Assembly (NCBI RefSeq): GCF_022811925.1
Contig: NZ_CP065511.1
Location: forward strand, 3,837,501-3,901,500
Origin: Cytobacillus oceanisediminis
Lineage (GTDB): Bacteria > Bacillota > Bacilli > Bacillales > Cytobacillaceae
DNA: 64,000 bases
Direction: 5' to 3'
Below are positions 40,794-49,620 of the stretch, in pieces. Position 1 is the stretch's first letter. Every line of letters begins with the position of its first letter. The position numbers and the translations under genes are program-made. The notes beneath the pieces are model-generated. The model did not search any database. It was given only the letters and a program-made list of their open reading frames with translations, and was not told the DNA's origin.

Positions 40794-41306
40794 ATGGGTA
40801 TTTTAAGCGGAAATCCAAAGGACGAGCCTTTGCATTATGGCGAGGTTTTTAGCACATGGTCTTACTTGCTGGCAGGAAAGGGAATGGCCTCTGCATACCA
40901 AACGATGCTTAGCCACTCTGGAGATGGAGACTTGAAGAAGATGCTTGAAGAAGCCATCCGCCTCTGTAAGCAGGAAGAGGAACAAATTGAGGGAATGTTA
41001 AAGGAAAACGGAATTGGCCTTCCTCCCTCACCACCTGACAGACCTGAAGCTTGTGTAAACGATATTCCTGCTGGTGCAAGATTTATGGATCCTGAAGTAG
41101 CTGCAAAATTAGCAGGAGACCTGGCATCAGGATTGGTTGGCTGCAGTACAATCATGGGCCAATGTATCCGTGAAGATATCGCAGTCATGTTTGGCCAATT
41201 TCATACTCAGAAAGCCGCTTTAGGTATTAAGGTTCTTCGAATGAATAAAGAAAAAGGCTGGCTTATTCCTCCGCCGCTTCATCTTCACAAATCAGATAAT
41301 TGCTGA
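40794..41306 (+). CDS. DUF3231 family protein
   Basis: 170 residues from ATG 40794, which has AGGAGG six bases upstream. Helical bundle with LHYGEVFSTWSYLLAGKGMASAYQTM, CKQEEEQIEGMLKENGI, and a later QFHTQKAALG, the pattern of DUF3231 (a ferritin-like helical fold with conserved His/Glu, common in spore formers). Function unknown. Monocistronic. Confidence 0.78.
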   Translation: MGILSGNPKDEPLHYGEVFSTWSYLLAGKGMASAYQTMLSHSGDGDLKKMLEEAIRLCKQEEEQIEGMLKENGIGLPPSPPDRPEACVNDIPAGARFMDPEVAAKLAGDLASGLVGCSTIMGQCIREDIAVMFGQFHTQKAALGIKVLRMNKEKGWLIPPPLHLHKSDNC

Positions 41307-41318
41307 TGTGTCCAGCTG

Positions 41319-41352
41319 TAAAAAGAGAGCAGAGTCCATTGTCTGCTCTCTT
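41319..41352 (-). terminator. Terminator of the VOC gene
   Basis: 10-bp stem AGAGAGCAGA / TCTGCTCTCT followed by TTTTT on the minus strand; it also lies at the end of the convergent DUF3231 gene. Confidence 0.75.
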
Positions 41353-41361
41353 GCCTAAAAG

Positions 41362-41769
41362 TTATTTCTTAAAACTTGGGCTTAGTTCACTCCATACATC
41401 AAATAAGTTGCCGTCCGGATCAGAAAACACAAAATTCCGGCCAGGATGCCCGCGATTTTCGATAGCTCCTGCATTTACTTCCTTCTCAAGAAGTTCCCGA
41501 TGCAAGTTTTCGAGCTCTGTTATTCCATCGACTTCAAAGGTTAAACAAAATCGCAATCTTCCGTCAGAATCCTTGAAATTAAGACTTTCTTCTTCAGGTG
41601 CTTCCAAAAGGAAAAAGCTTTGGCTTGCCATATTGATTATCGCCATTTTCCCCTTTTCATCCCTATAGCTTTCTGCTGCTCCAAGCTTCTCTGTGTACCA
41701 GTTTAAGGAATCCATTACATTTCTGACAGGTATGTATACCGTTCCTACTCTTAAGAGCTTTTGACTCAT
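41362..41769 (-). CDS. VOC family (glyoxalase-fold) protein
   Basis: 135 residues from ATG 41769 with GGAGG upstream. Two beta-alpha-beta-beta-beta modules: TVYIPVRNVMDSLNWYTEKLG and FVFSDPDGNLFDVWSEL, typical of the glyoxalase/bleomycin-resistance/dioxygenase superfamily. Metal-binding Glu/His positions are not complete enough to name an activity. Monocistronic with its own terminator. Confidence 0.82.
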   Translation of the reverse strand: MSQKLLRVGTVYIPVRNVMDSLNWYTEKLGAAESYRDEKGKMAIINMASQSFFLLEAPEEESLNFKDSDGRLRFCLTFEVDGITELENLHRELLEKEVNAGAIENRGHPGRNFVFSDPDGNLFDVWSELSPSFKK

Positions 41770-41841
41770 AAATGATCCTCCTTCAAACAAATTCTCTATA
41801 TTTGTAAATTCTATCCAAACGTATTAATTCCTTTTAAAAAT

Positions 41842-41873
41842 AAAAAAAACCTTAGTCCTGAATGTGACTAAGG
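41842..41873 (-). terminator. Terminator of the 93-residue hypothetical gene
   Basis: CCTTAGTC / GACTAAGG stem followed by seven or more T residues on the minus strand. Confidence 0.8.
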
Positions 41874-41883
41874 CTCACATATC

Positions 41884-42165
41884 TTACTCAGTGTATTTGC
41901 TTTCACTGGAATCAGGGGAAACCATGCCACCGGCACCGCTGGAATTGATATCAGGTTCTGCTCCTTCAGGCTGAGATGGCAGCACTTTGTTTTTCTTTTG
42001 ATTAGGAAGGCCGGAATGCTCCTTTAGATATAGATCATTTTCCATGATCGTTACCACCTTAAATCCTGTTCCTTCGAGCTGGTTCTTCAATTGATTAAAT
42101 ACTTTTGTCTGATTATTATTCATTTCCTGATCATCATACTGAAGCTCTACATTTATTGTTTTCAT
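41884..42165 (-). CDS. Hypothetical protein with disordered C-terminus (93 residues)
   Basis: 93 residues from ATG 42165 behind GGAGG. The N-terminal 50 residues look folded (a ferredoxin-like alpha/beta pattern: INVELQYDD, VFNQLKNQLEGTGFKVVTI). The rest is Pro/Gly/Ser-rich and acidic, likely disordered. No family recognised. Confidence 0.65.
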   Translation of the reverse strand: MKTINVELQYDDQEMNNNQTKVFNQLKNQLEGTGFKVVTIMENDLYLKEHSGLPNQKKNKVLPSQPEGAEPDINSSGAGGMVSPDSSESKYTE

Positions 42166-42390
42166 GTCAGGACCTCCTTTTTAACCTATTTTCCCGAATG
42201 AGCTTTCATTAAACTACGCAGAACTTTAAAGAAGCAGAAGTTTATTTCAGTAATAATAGGTTATTTAAGAAAACAACTAGGACAGAGTTCAATCATTATA
42301 ATGCATGGATTATTTTTCCATTAATATCATTTTCTATTCATTCCTGAATATAAATAAATTGTATGCCGATCAGACGAAAGGAGCAGAGGC

Positions 42391-42570
42391 ATGTGGTTTT
42401 GGATTCTGGTAATCTTCATTCCTATTATTATCCTCGCTATTTTGGAAGAAACGATTCAATTTGTGGTTCATCGTAAAGTCTTCGGGAAAAGTGACAAACC
42501 GGTTTTAATTAAAGAAAAACTGAATCACTTCAAAAATAAATTCAGGTATAAGAAAAGCCATTCCCAATAA
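42391..42570 (+). CDS. 59-residue membrane peptide
   Basis: Too short for usual calling. ATG 42391 follows AAAGGAGCAGAGGC. One N-terminal membrane helix (MWFWILVIFIPIIILAIL), then a basic tail of about 35 residues (HRKVFGKSDKP, KEKLNHFKNKFRYKK). A terminator overlaps the stop codon. No family recognised. The tail would face the cytoplasm by the positive-inside rule. Confidence 0.65.
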   Translation: MWFWILVIFIPIIILAILEETIQFVVHRKVFGKSDKPVLIKEKLNHFKNKFRYKKSHSQ

Positions 42571-42584
42571 GGAAAGGCTTTTTT
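42553..42584 (+). terminator. Terminator of the 59-residue peptide gene
   Basis: AAAAGCC-TTCC / GGAA-GGCTTTT stem followed by T residues, overlapping the stop codon. Confidence 0.75.
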
Positions 42585-42621
42585 GTCCAGCCGTTCTAGG
42601 CCGCTAAAACTCATACTTTAA

Positions 42622-44748
42622 TTAGGATTCTTCTGTTTCGGAACCTTCTTCTGCCGACTGTTCCCGTTCTTGTCCGGACATCCGCTTCTTTTTCAGCTCA
42701 AAATAGGCATCTAATACTTTTCTGCCAATTTCATAATTGGCTGTATGTCCGCTTCTTCCCTGGTATGCCCATGGAACAATGACAGACATGGCAATTTCGG
42801 GATTATTATGCGGTGCATAGGCAACAAGGCTCAAGTTCATAACATCTATTAATTTATCTCCCTTTTTTTTGAGAGGGCCGTCATAAAATGCTTCCGCTGT
42901 ACCTGTTTTTCCTGCTGGAGAATATGGGGCATCTGCGAACCTTCTATATGCAGTCCCTTCAGGATGCTGCATCACCTGTCTTAATCCTTCTTTAACAGTG
43001 TTAAGTTCTCTATCACTTACATCTATCGTATTTAAGACAGTTGGCTGAATATCCTTCCAGATCGGGCCAAGCCCCTCCTGCTCCGTGGCTGGCTCACGGA
43101 TTTCTTTTACAAGGCGCGGCTGGATACGGTAGCCGCCATTTGCAATCGTTGATATATATTGCGCCATTTGCATCGGAGTATAGGTATCATACTGCCCGAT
43201 TGCAAGGTCTAATAGAAATCCCGGCAAGCGAAGCGGTCCTTCATAGCCTATTGCCTCATTCGGCAAATCGATGCCAGTTCTGACTCCGAGGCCAAATTGG
43301 CCGAAAGACTCTCTCATATCTTCAAATGCATTAGGATTTTTAAATCCCAGAGGCTGATCATAAGCATATCGCGCATCCGCAATTTCAATTGCTGTTTTGA
43401 ACATATATACGTTTGAGGATATGCGCAAAGCCCTTGTTTCGTTCATGATTGCCTGAAAGTTAAACCAGGATTTTTTCACCTGTGGTGTACCTGCAATTTT
43501 CATGGGTGCATCTAAAAAGGTCGTCCCGGGTGAAATTGCACCGGTTTTATAGCCTGTTAAAACAGTTGCCCCTTTTACAGAGGATCCCACATTATAAGAA
43601 GAGGCAATCGTACCCAGCGCATAATCCTGCAGAACCGTTTTGCCATTATCATCTTTGTCTATCATTTTACCTGCCAGCGTCAGGACTTCACCAGTATACG
43701 GATTCATTAGGACGACAAACGCACGATCCATTAAGTAAGTTCCCCTGGTCCTTTTTGCAGCCCAAATTTCCTCTTCCAATATTTTTTCCACAGCCTTCTG
43801 CAGATCCATATCAATCGTCAGAACAAGATCCTTGCCTCTTTGGCCTTGAGAAACCAGTTCACTTCCGAGAATTTCTCCTTTTTTTGTAATAAGCTTTTCC
43901 TTTGATTTTTGGCCATGCAGAACATCCTCATATTGCATTTCGAGATAGCTCTTTCCAACACGTTCATTTCTGCTGTAGTCCCTGGCCAGAAAATAATCCA
44001 GCCTTTCCTGCGGCAGCCCTTCATTTGTATCTGTAACCTTCCCCAGGACTGTCTGGAGCGTACTGTCAAAAGCATAAGTTCTATCCCAGTCAGTGGTTGT
44101 ATTGACACCTGGAAGATATTGAAGATTCTCGCTTACCGCAGCATATTCTTTACTTGATACAGCTTCATTTTTGACTATTTGCGGCGTCATTGCATAGCCG
44201 CTCGTAAATTCCCGGAAGATTGCCCGCACTTCCAGATCCTGCTTGCTCAGCTGTTTCAGATCTTCTTCTGTAATTCTTTCAAGCTGCATTTCATAAATTT
44301 GCTTATCATCCAGTTTTTTCTCTTTAAACAGCTTCCATTCCTTATCAGTTATTTTATCCCGGACAGCATCAGGATTTTTTAGAATCCAATGATCCTTCTT
44401 ATCGCGTTCTGTCACTTTATCCGTCTTTTTATCAATCAAAACGGCCAGCCGTTCTGCCACCTGAAGCATTTCTTTCTGTTTGGCATTCCGATTGGTATAT
44501 GTAATCGCACTCTTTGGGATATTATCCACGATAACCTGATGGTTCCTGTCAAGCATCCTTCCCCTTGGAACCGGGTTAGATACGATGACATCTTCCGTCC
44601 GGTCCACTTCTTTTTTGTATGTCTCACCATTTACAATCTGGACGACGCCGAGTCTTAAAATTAGTACTGAAAACAAAACAAAAACAGCAAAAAACAATAA
44701 ATTGACCCTAAAAGGCACATGGCTTTTCTTTTTCTTCTTTTTCCCCAT
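42622..44748 (-). CDS. pbpA: Class B penicillin-binding protein (PbpA/PbpH type transpeptidase)
   Basis: 708 residues. Lys-rich cytosolic start, one membrane helix (about 14-35), a PBP dimerisation region (RGRMLDRNHQVIVDN) and a C-terminal transpeptidase with SSVK (active-site Ser), SSN and KTGTAEA. It cross-links peptidoglycan in the elongation machinery; length and motifs match B. subtilis PBP2A and PbpH (about 700-716). An acidic Ser/Glu tail ends the protein. GGGGGGAG precedes ATG 44748. PbpA and PbpH cannot be separated by eye. Confidence 0.9.
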   Translation of the reverse strand: MGKKKKKKSHVPFRVNLLFFAVFVLFSVLILRLGVVQIVNGETYKKEVDRTEDVIVSNPVPRGRMLDRNHQVIVDNIPKSAITYTNRNAKQKEMLQVAERLAVLIDKKTDKVTERDKKDHWILKNPDAVRDKITDKEWKLFKEKKLDDKQIYEMQLERITEEDLKQLSKQDLEVRAIFREFTSGYAMTPQIVKNEAVSSKEYAAVSENLQYLPGVNTTTDWDRTYAFDSTLQTVLGKVTDTNEGLPQERLDYFLARDYSRNERVGKSYLEMQYEDVLHGQKSKEKLITKKGEILGSELVSQGQRGKDLVLTIDMDLQKAVEKILEEEIWAAKRTRGTYLMDRAFVVLMNPYTGEVLTLAGKMIDKDDNGKTVLQDYALGTIASSYNVGSSVKGATVLTGYKTGAISPGTTFLDAPMKIAGTPQVKKSWFNFQAIMNETRALRISSNVYMFKTAIEIADARYAYDQPLGFKNPNAFEDMRESFGQFGLGVRTGIDLPNEAIGYEGPLRLPGFLLDLAIGQYDTYTPMQMAQYISTIANGGYRIQPRLVKEIREPATEQEGLGPIWKDIQPTVLNTIDVSDRELNTVKEGLRQVMQHPEGTAYRRFADAPYSPAGKTGTAEAFYDGPLKKKGDKLIDVMNLSLVAYAPHNNPEIAMSVIVPWAYQGRSGHTANYEIGRKVLDAYFELKKKRMSGQEREQSAEEGSETEES

Positions 44749-44936
44749 GTATGAATCTCCCCCCTTATGAACACTATGTCTGTATTATAGAGACTCTTCC
44801 AAATCTTCCCCTGTTAAATAATTCCACGATTTTTGTCAAATCCCTGCCAGTCCAAAAACATATTTTGAAATATAAAGGAATTTAAGGAGGTTAAGCGGAA
44901 ATGTTAATCTGATTATTTTTTTAGGAGGGATTTAAT

Positions 44937-45398
44937 ATGGAAAGAGCGCAAAAATATCTGAACTATTTTTTATCGCATAGAAAGGTGACCAATGAGCTGA
45001 TCAAGAAGATTGATGAAACAAACTATGATTACAAACCAACTGAAACAAGCATGGCAGCCGGCAAGCTGGTTACTCATATGCTTACTTCTTTTTATATGTT
45101 TGCCAAAACAGTAAAAGAAGGCAGCCCGGCAGTGTTTGGCGAGAAATTCGATGAAGTTGCACCAAACCTTTCTGAAGCCGCTGAAAATTATACAGAAAAA
45201 ACCATTGAGATCATTTCATCATTAACAAATGATGAAATGGATAGGACCATTGATTTGACGCGGATATTTGGTATGGAACTTACAGGCAGCCAGCTGCTGC
45301 AGCTTGCAATGGATCATGAAATTAATCATAAAGGGAATTTGTTTGTTTATGTACGGGAAATGGGCCATACGGAGCTTCCGATGTTTGTGAGCAGATGA
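44937..45398 (+). CDS. DinB family protein
   Basis: 153 residues forming the four-helix DinB bundle. Metal-ligand histidines appear in KLVTHMLTS and DHEINHKGNL. DinB-like proteins include thiol-dependent S-transferases; this one has no assigned substrate. GGAGGG precedes ATG 44937. It is monocistronic and shares a bidirectional terminator with the SRAP gene. Confidence 0.85.
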   Translation: MERAQKYLNYFLSHRKVTNELIKKIDETNYDYKPTETSMAAGKLVTHMLTSFYMFAKTVKEGSPAVFGEKFDEVAPNLSEAAENYTEKTIEIISSLTNDEMDRTIDLTRIFGMELTGSQLLQLAMDHEINHKGNLFVYVREMGHTELPMFVSR

Positions 45399-45400
45399 TG

Positions 45401-45431
45401 AAAAAACGGACGCGTCACCGCGTCCGTTTTA
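45401..45431. terminator. Bidirectional terminator between dinB-like and SRAP genes
   Basis: Perfect 9-bp stem ACGGACGCG / CGCGTCCGT with a 4-base loop and A/T tracts on both sides. Confidence 0.85.
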
Positions 45432-46100
45432 TAAACTATTAAGAGGAGAAATTAATTCTGCCAGCTCATTTTTTGGTGAATTCACTTTACTTGATACCGG
45501 GTACTTATCCATTTTTTCAGCCGGATAAGGTTCAAGTAATGACTTCAGATATTCAGTGTCATTAAAACGGGGATTAAGCCAATCCTCAAAATCGCTTTCC
45601 TTTAATATCACCGGCATTCGGTCATGAACATACTCGGTTACTTCATTTGGCCCCGTTGTAATGATTGTACAGCTCGTTAAAGAATTTTCTCCTTTATGCC
45701 ATGTATCCCAAATGCCTGCAAAGGCAAACGGTTTTTCATCTTTCATAATGAACCTGTATGGCTGTTTACCTTCTTCGGTTTTCTTCCATTCATAAAAGCC
45801 ATCTGAAAGGATTAAGCACCTTCTGCTTTTAAAGGGAGCTTTGAAGCTTGGTTTCGAATCAATGCCTTCCGCTCTTGCGTTTATCATTTTGTAAGCTGTT
45901 TTTTCGTCTTTAGCCCAGAAGGGGACCAGCCCCCACTTCATCTGCCTGCCGATCCGCTGTTTGCCATTTCCAATGACGGTTAAGATATTTTGGCTTGGCG
46001 CGATATTATATCTGGGAATAACCTCTCCCCCTGCATATTCAAATTCAAACAGCAGCTGAAGTTTATTGATGGTTTCTGTTAATGTAAACCGGCCGCACAA
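45429..46100 (-). CDS. SRAP (YedK/HMCES) abasic-site processing protein
   Basis: 223 residues. The start must be TTG 46100, because it makes catalytic Cys residue 2 (M-C-G-R-F), and GAGGTGA lies just upstream. SRAP proteins link this Cys to abasic sites in single-stranded DNA, shielding them. Other family motifs present: YNIAPSQ, MKWGLVPFW, NARAEG, GFYEWKK and the His-containing VHDRMPVIL. Length is typical. Confidence 0.93.
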   Translation of the reverse strand: MCGRFTLTETINKLQLLFEFEYAGGEVIPRYNIAPSQNILTVIGNGKQRIGRQMKWGLVPFWAKDEKTAYKMINARAEGIDSKPSFKAPFKSRRCLILSDGFYEWKKTEEGKQPYRFIMKDEKPFAFAGIWDTWHKGENSLTSCTIITTGPNEVTEYVHDRMPVILKESDFEDWLNPRFNDTEYLKSLLEPYPAEKMDKYPVSSKVNSPKNELAELISPLNSL

Positions 46101-46202
46101 TATAATCACCTCTTTTAAATCAATTCAGCAATATAATGTTCATCTATTCCCGGATATAGCGCATATTAAAAATGTCAGCTATTTTACAGGGAGGAATGAA
46201 AT

Positions 46203-46361
46203 ATGACAAAACAAGGTAGACACAATGCAAATCAAACGAGAGCCCAAATTGAAAAACAGGATAAGCGAAACGATGTTGAACTGGGAAGCGAGTTTCAGAC
46301 AGGAAATGATAAATCTCAAAGCCAGAAAAAAAGCGGAAAGCAAATTAATAAGAAGTCATAA
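46203..46361 (+). CDS. 52-residue gamma-type SASP-like spore peptide
   Basis: ATG 46203 follows GGGAGG. The peptide is hydrophilic, rich in Gln, Lys, Asn and Ser, with NANQTRAQIEKQ and ELGSEFQTGND echoing the repeats of gamma-type small acid-soluble spore proteins (SspE; NAQQVRKQNQ and GTEFASET). It carries only one such repeat. A strong terminator follows. A CATATTA hexamer upstream could be a SigmaG -10. The spore assignment is plausible, not certain. Confidence 0.6.
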   Translation: MTKQGRHNANQTRAQIEKQDKRNDVELGSEFQTGNDKSQSQKKSGKQINKKS

Positions 46362-46365
46362 TGAC

Positions 46366-46390
46366 AAATCCCCCAATTCAGGGGGATTTT
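46366..46390. terminator. Bidirectional terminator between SASP-like gene and cdaS
   Basis: Perfect 9-bp stem AAATCCCCC / GGGGGATTT with a 6-base loop between two convergent genes. Confidence 0.85.
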
Positions 46391-46989
46391 CATGTCCTGA
46401 TTGTATACAGCTGCCCCTCCACCGCAAAAGAAATGCGGCCTGTTTCCTCTGAAACTACAATGGCAACAGCATCTGATTTTTCAGTAAGTCCAATTGCCGC
46501 TCTATGCCTTGTCCCAAGTTTTTTTCCCTCAATAGTTTTATTGGCAAGAGGCAGGATGTTGCCTGCAGAAATAATGGTATCATCTTTTATTAATATACCG
46601 CCGTCATGCAATGGGTTTCCCGGATAAAAAATGGTTTCAAGCAAAGCGCTGCTTACTTTTGCTCCAATTGGCGTCCCATTATGAAGGTAATCGCCTAAAG
46701 GCAGTCTTCTCTCCACAACAATAAGCCCTCCATGCCTTTTTTCCGATAAATGCTGGGCGGCCAATGACAAACTTGAATATTCCTTTGTATACGGCGATAA
46801 ATATGACTGAAGATAATAAGTCGAAGCAATTGTGTGAGCCTCTGTTACCGCCTTCTGCAAGTTTTCAAAATCGGATAAAATACAGCAGCTGAAGTCCTCT
46901 AGCGTTTTGGAAATAGAATGAATCTGATTGTCGATATTGTCAATATACCGATTTAAATCTTTTCGGTATTGATCTTCGCCATAAATCAC
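46390..46989 (-). CDS. cdaS: Sporulation diadenylate cyclase CdaS
   Basis: 199 residues. N-terminal pair of helices (about 1-65), the autoinhibitory region of CdaS, followed by a DAC domain with LHDGGILI and GTRHRAAIG, the c-di-AMP synthesis motifs. No membrane helices (unlike CdaA) and no DNA-binding domain (unlike DisA), so CdaS is the fit. GTG 46989 has GGAGG seven bases upstream. In Bacillus this enzyme is made in the forespore; the adjacent SASP-like gene agrees with that. Confidence 0.92.
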   Translation of the reverse strand: MIYGEDQYRKDLNRYIDNIDNQIHSISKTLEDFSCCILSDFENLQKAVTEAHTIASTYYLQSYLSPYTKEYSSLSLAAQHLSEKRHGGLIVVERRLPLGDYLHNGTPIGAKVSSALLETIFYPGNPLHDGGILIKDDTIISAGNILPLANKTIEGKKLGTRHRAAIGLTEKSDAVAIVVSEETGRISFAVEGQLYTIRT

Positions 46990-47118
46990 CGGACTTCCTC
47001 CAATCTTAATTCATATTAGTACCTTTTCCAGTTAAAAATTATTTATCCATTTTACGGAATAGGTTTAGAACCTCTCAAAAGGGACTAAATATAAGTATTA
47101 AGCAACGAGGTGAGGGAC

Positions 47119-47715
47119 ATGTTCGATATTTTAGCAAAACAATTTGAGAAACCGGAAGGATTACTAGGGAAGCTTGCCGGGAAAATCATGTATTTCGAAA
47201 ACCGCAAGATTAACAAATGGACAATAAAACAGTTAAAGATTAATCGCAGGGACTCTATTTTAGAAGTAGGCTTTGGCCCTGGATACAGCATTAGGCATAT
47301 AATGGATCACTGCCGCCATGCAGAAACGGATGGAGTTGATGTATCCGTAGATATGAAGGCTTCAGCAGCCAAACTGAATGATGACTATATTCGGCAGGGG
47401 AAGGTCAGATTGTTCGTAAAAGATATTCACGATTACTTCCCTGATAAAAAGTATAATAAGATATTTTCAGTCAACAATTATCCATTATGGACAAAACCAA
47501 GAGAATCACTACAGCATCTCTATGGGATGCTTGAGGAAGACGGAATAATTGCCATCACAGTTCAGCCAAGAGAAGAAGGAGCAGATGACACCATTGCCAA
47601 AAATCTCGGACAGGTAATCAAAGCAGATATGGAAGCGGCTGGATTCCATTCTATTTCCATTTCGTATAAAGATGCCCGCCCCGTATTAACCGTTTGTGTA
47701 ACTGGAATAAAATAA
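47119..47715 (+). CDS. Class I SAM-dependent methyltransferase
   Basis: 198 residues. SAM-binding motif I ILEVGFGPGYS (about 45-55), acidic residue of motif II in DGVDVS, then FSVNNYPLW. Methyl acceptor unknown; the N-terminal helices resemble small-molecule methyltransferases. ATG 47119 follows GAGGTGAGGG; GTG 47110 lies inside that site. Monocistronic with terminator. Confidence 0.87.
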   Translation: MFDILAKQFEKPEGLLGKLAGKIMYFENRKINKWTIKQLKINRRDSILEVGFGPGYSIRHIMDHCRHAETDGVDVSVDMKASAAKLNDDYIRQGKVRLFVKDIHDYFPDKKYNKIFSVNNYPLWTKPRESLQHLYGMLEEDGIIAITVQPREEGADDTIAKNLGQVIKADMEAAGFHSISISYKDARPVLTVCVTGIK

Positions 47716-47718
47716 TGG

Positions 47719-47753
47719 AAAAGAGCGGGAGATTGTTGCTCCTGCTCTTTTTC
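47719..47753 (+). terminator. Terminator of the methyltransferase gene
   Basis: AAAGAGC-GGAG / CTCC-GCTCTTT stem followed by TTT. Confidence 0.75.
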
Positions 47754-47759
47754 AATTTA

Positions 47760-48497
47760 TCACCAGCCACGGCTGGCTCCTCCTCCTCCGGATGAACCGC
47801 CTCCCCCACCCCGGGGACCGCCGCCTCCTCCGCCTCCCCCTCTTGAGAGAATGGAAAGGATGGCGTATGAAAAGGCTCCGCCAAAAAATTTAATGTCTAG
47901 AAACAACAATCCAACAACAATTATAATTATCAGCCAGGACGGGATGCCAATGCCTCTTTCCTGTGTTCCGGCATCAGCATACTCTCCACCTAAATTCACT
48001 TCTTCTCCGGCAGCTTCCTGTACAAGCACCTTATAGGTTTCAATTACCGCTCTATTGGGCTGGCCATCCTGAAGATATGGAAGGGTAACTTCATCCAGAA
48101 TCCTGCCTGCTTTTCCATCGGGAATCTGGCCTTCAAGCCCATAACCAACCTCAATCCGCACCTTCCGATCCTGCATGGCCACAACCAATAGGACACCATT
48201 ATTCTCAGCAGCACTGCCTATGCCATAAGACCGAAAAGCTTCATTTGCATATTCTTCAATCGGCCTGTCCCCAGTAGTTCCAACAGTTAAAACTGCAACC
48301 TGTGCAGATGTCTTTTCTTCCAATTGCCTCCCCAGGTTATTCAATTCAGATTTTTCCTGGTCATTCAGGACCTCCGCAAAATCCTGGACATAAATATCTC
48401 CGGCAGGCTGCGGTATGGATTCATCTGCATGGACTGGGAATGCCCCCATTAGTAAATTTACTAAAAGAAGGGTCAAAGAGACCCTGCGAATGATCAT
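47760..48497 (-). CDS. TPM domain membrane protein (YgcG-like)
   Basis: 245 residues. Signal peptide (to about ADE), TPM domain outside the membrane (about 35-165: YVQDFAEVLND, TGDRPIEEYANEAFRSYGIG, VRIEVGYGLEG), one membrane helix (IPSWLIIIIVVGLLFL), a hydrophobic stretch and a very Gly-rich C-terminus. It overlaps lemA by 4 bp; LemA-TPM pairs are widespread and may act in envelope quality control or photosystem-II-like repair families, but the function in Bacillus is not established. Confidence 0.87.
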   Translation of the reverse strand: MIIRRVSLTLLLVNLLMGAFPVHADESIPQPAGDIYVQDFAEVLNDQEKSELNNLGRQLEEKTSAQVAVLTVGTTGDRPIEEYANEAFRSYGIGSAAENNGVLLVVAMQDRKVRIEVGYGLEGQIPDGKAGRILDEVTLPYLQDGQPNRAVIETYKVLVQEAAGEEVNLGGEYADAGTQERGIGIPSWLIIIIVVGLLFLDIKFFGGAFSYAILSILSRGGGGGGGGPRGGGGGSSGGGGASRGW

Positions 48498-49072
48498 TCT
48501 CCTTTGCCTCCAAAGTCAACTTCAGGTGCTTCATTTGCCAGCGGATCCGCCCTAAAATACTCTTTTTCATCAAAGCCTGTTATCCCTGCTACGATTGCAC
48601 CCGGAAACCTTTTTACTTTCTTGTTATAAACAGCAACCTGGTCATTATAATCCTTTCGGGCAACCGAAATCCGATTTTCCGTACCCGCTAGCTCGTCCAT
48701 TAATTGAGTAAACTGCTTATCCGCTTTTAAATTAGGATAGTTCTCCACCACTACAAGCAGACGGCTCAATGCGCTTGACAGCTCGGCGTTTGCGGCTGCT
48801 TCCTCTTCAGGAGACCTTGCTCCCGCCAATCTCGCACGTGCATCTGATATTGCCTGAATTGTCTCCTTCTCGTGTGCAGCATATCCCTTTACTGTATTTA
48901 CCAGATTAGGAATCAAATCCAGCCTTCTCTGCAGCTGGTTCTCGATTTGAGAATAAGCCTGGTCCACATTTTCCTCAGCGCTTACAAACCCGTTATAACT
49001 GGACATCAGCATCATACCTGCTATGACAACTACCGCAATAACGGCAATTAAAACACCCATACCTTTTTTCAT
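48494..49072 (-). CDS. lemA: LemA family membrane protein
   Basis: 192 residues: one N-terminal membrane helix followed by a long helical domain with SYNGFVSAEENVDQAYSQIE, QLQRRLDLIPNLVNTVKGYA and VEVYNKKVKRFPG-like VAVYNKKVKRFPGAIVAG. ATG 49072 has AGGAG upstream; the GTG at 49081 lies in that site. First gene of the LemA-TPM pair. No biochemical role is established. Confidence 0.9.
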   Translation of the reverse strand: MKKGMGVLIAVIAVVVIAGMMLMSSYNGFVSAEENVDQAYSQIENQLQRRLDLIPNLVNTVKGYAAHEKETIQAISDARARLAGARSPEEEAAANAELSSALSRLLVVVENYPNLKADKQFTQLMDELAGTENRISVARKDYNDQVAVYNKKVKRFPGAIVAGITGFDEKEYFRADPLANEAPEVDFGGKGE

Positions 49073-49189
49073 TTGCGCCACTCCTGTTTCTAAGTTGTTT
49101 TGTCACTTGCATGGTATTTTTCCTTTTTTGGGCGAAAGTTAAACCAGGAGATTGGCTTGCTGATTGTTTTTTGGAGAACTGGTTAAATT

Positions 49190-49555
49190 TGTGAGGGTCG
49201 GCTCTTTCCACGAGGGTGTATGTCTTAATGCGCGGGCTGGCTTCTGATTTACGCGGGGATTTTACTTTTGAGCGCGGGTGGGCTCCTTCTGCGCGGGTAG
49301 TACGTTTTTATGCGCGGGTGACTTCTGATTTTCGCGGGAATGTTACTTTTGCGCGCGGAATCTTGTCAGTTTCTATCATTATTGCTTCATGCCTGATGTA
49401 AATTGCGTCGCCAGGATAGGTTATTGCGCTGATGTTATAGTTTTTGCTCTATCACAACATTTTTGCTTCTTGCTTCCCCATAAATGATCCATCCAGCAGG
49501 TATTTCGCGCCGCCGTATCTCAATTTCGCGCTGTCACCTTTCATAATTGCGCCAA
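49190..49555. repeat. Phased GC-rich repeats (CGCGGG every about 20-21 bp)
   Basis: CGCGG(G) or a one-base variant occurs at 49191, 49211, 49231, 49252, 49273, 49292, 49313, 49333 and 49354, spaced 19-21 bp. On top of that, an approximately 82-bp unit starting near 49229 recurs partly near 49311. From about 49400 to 49555 a related TTGCGC/TTTCGCGC motif repeats (49503, 49524 and about 49545 are again 21 bp apart). No gene lies in the 548-bp gap 49073-49620. Confidence 0.8.
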
Positions 49556-49580
49556 TCAAATTTCCTTTCCCCTACAGGAC

Positions 49581-49610
49581 CAAAAAACCGGAACCCATCC
49601 GGGCTCCGGT
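49581..49610 (-). terminator. Terminator of the ABC importer operon
   Basis: ACCGGA-CCC / GGG-TCCGGT stem followed by TTTTTT on the minus strand. Confidence 0.85.
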
Positions 49611-49620
49611 CCAAGTATGA

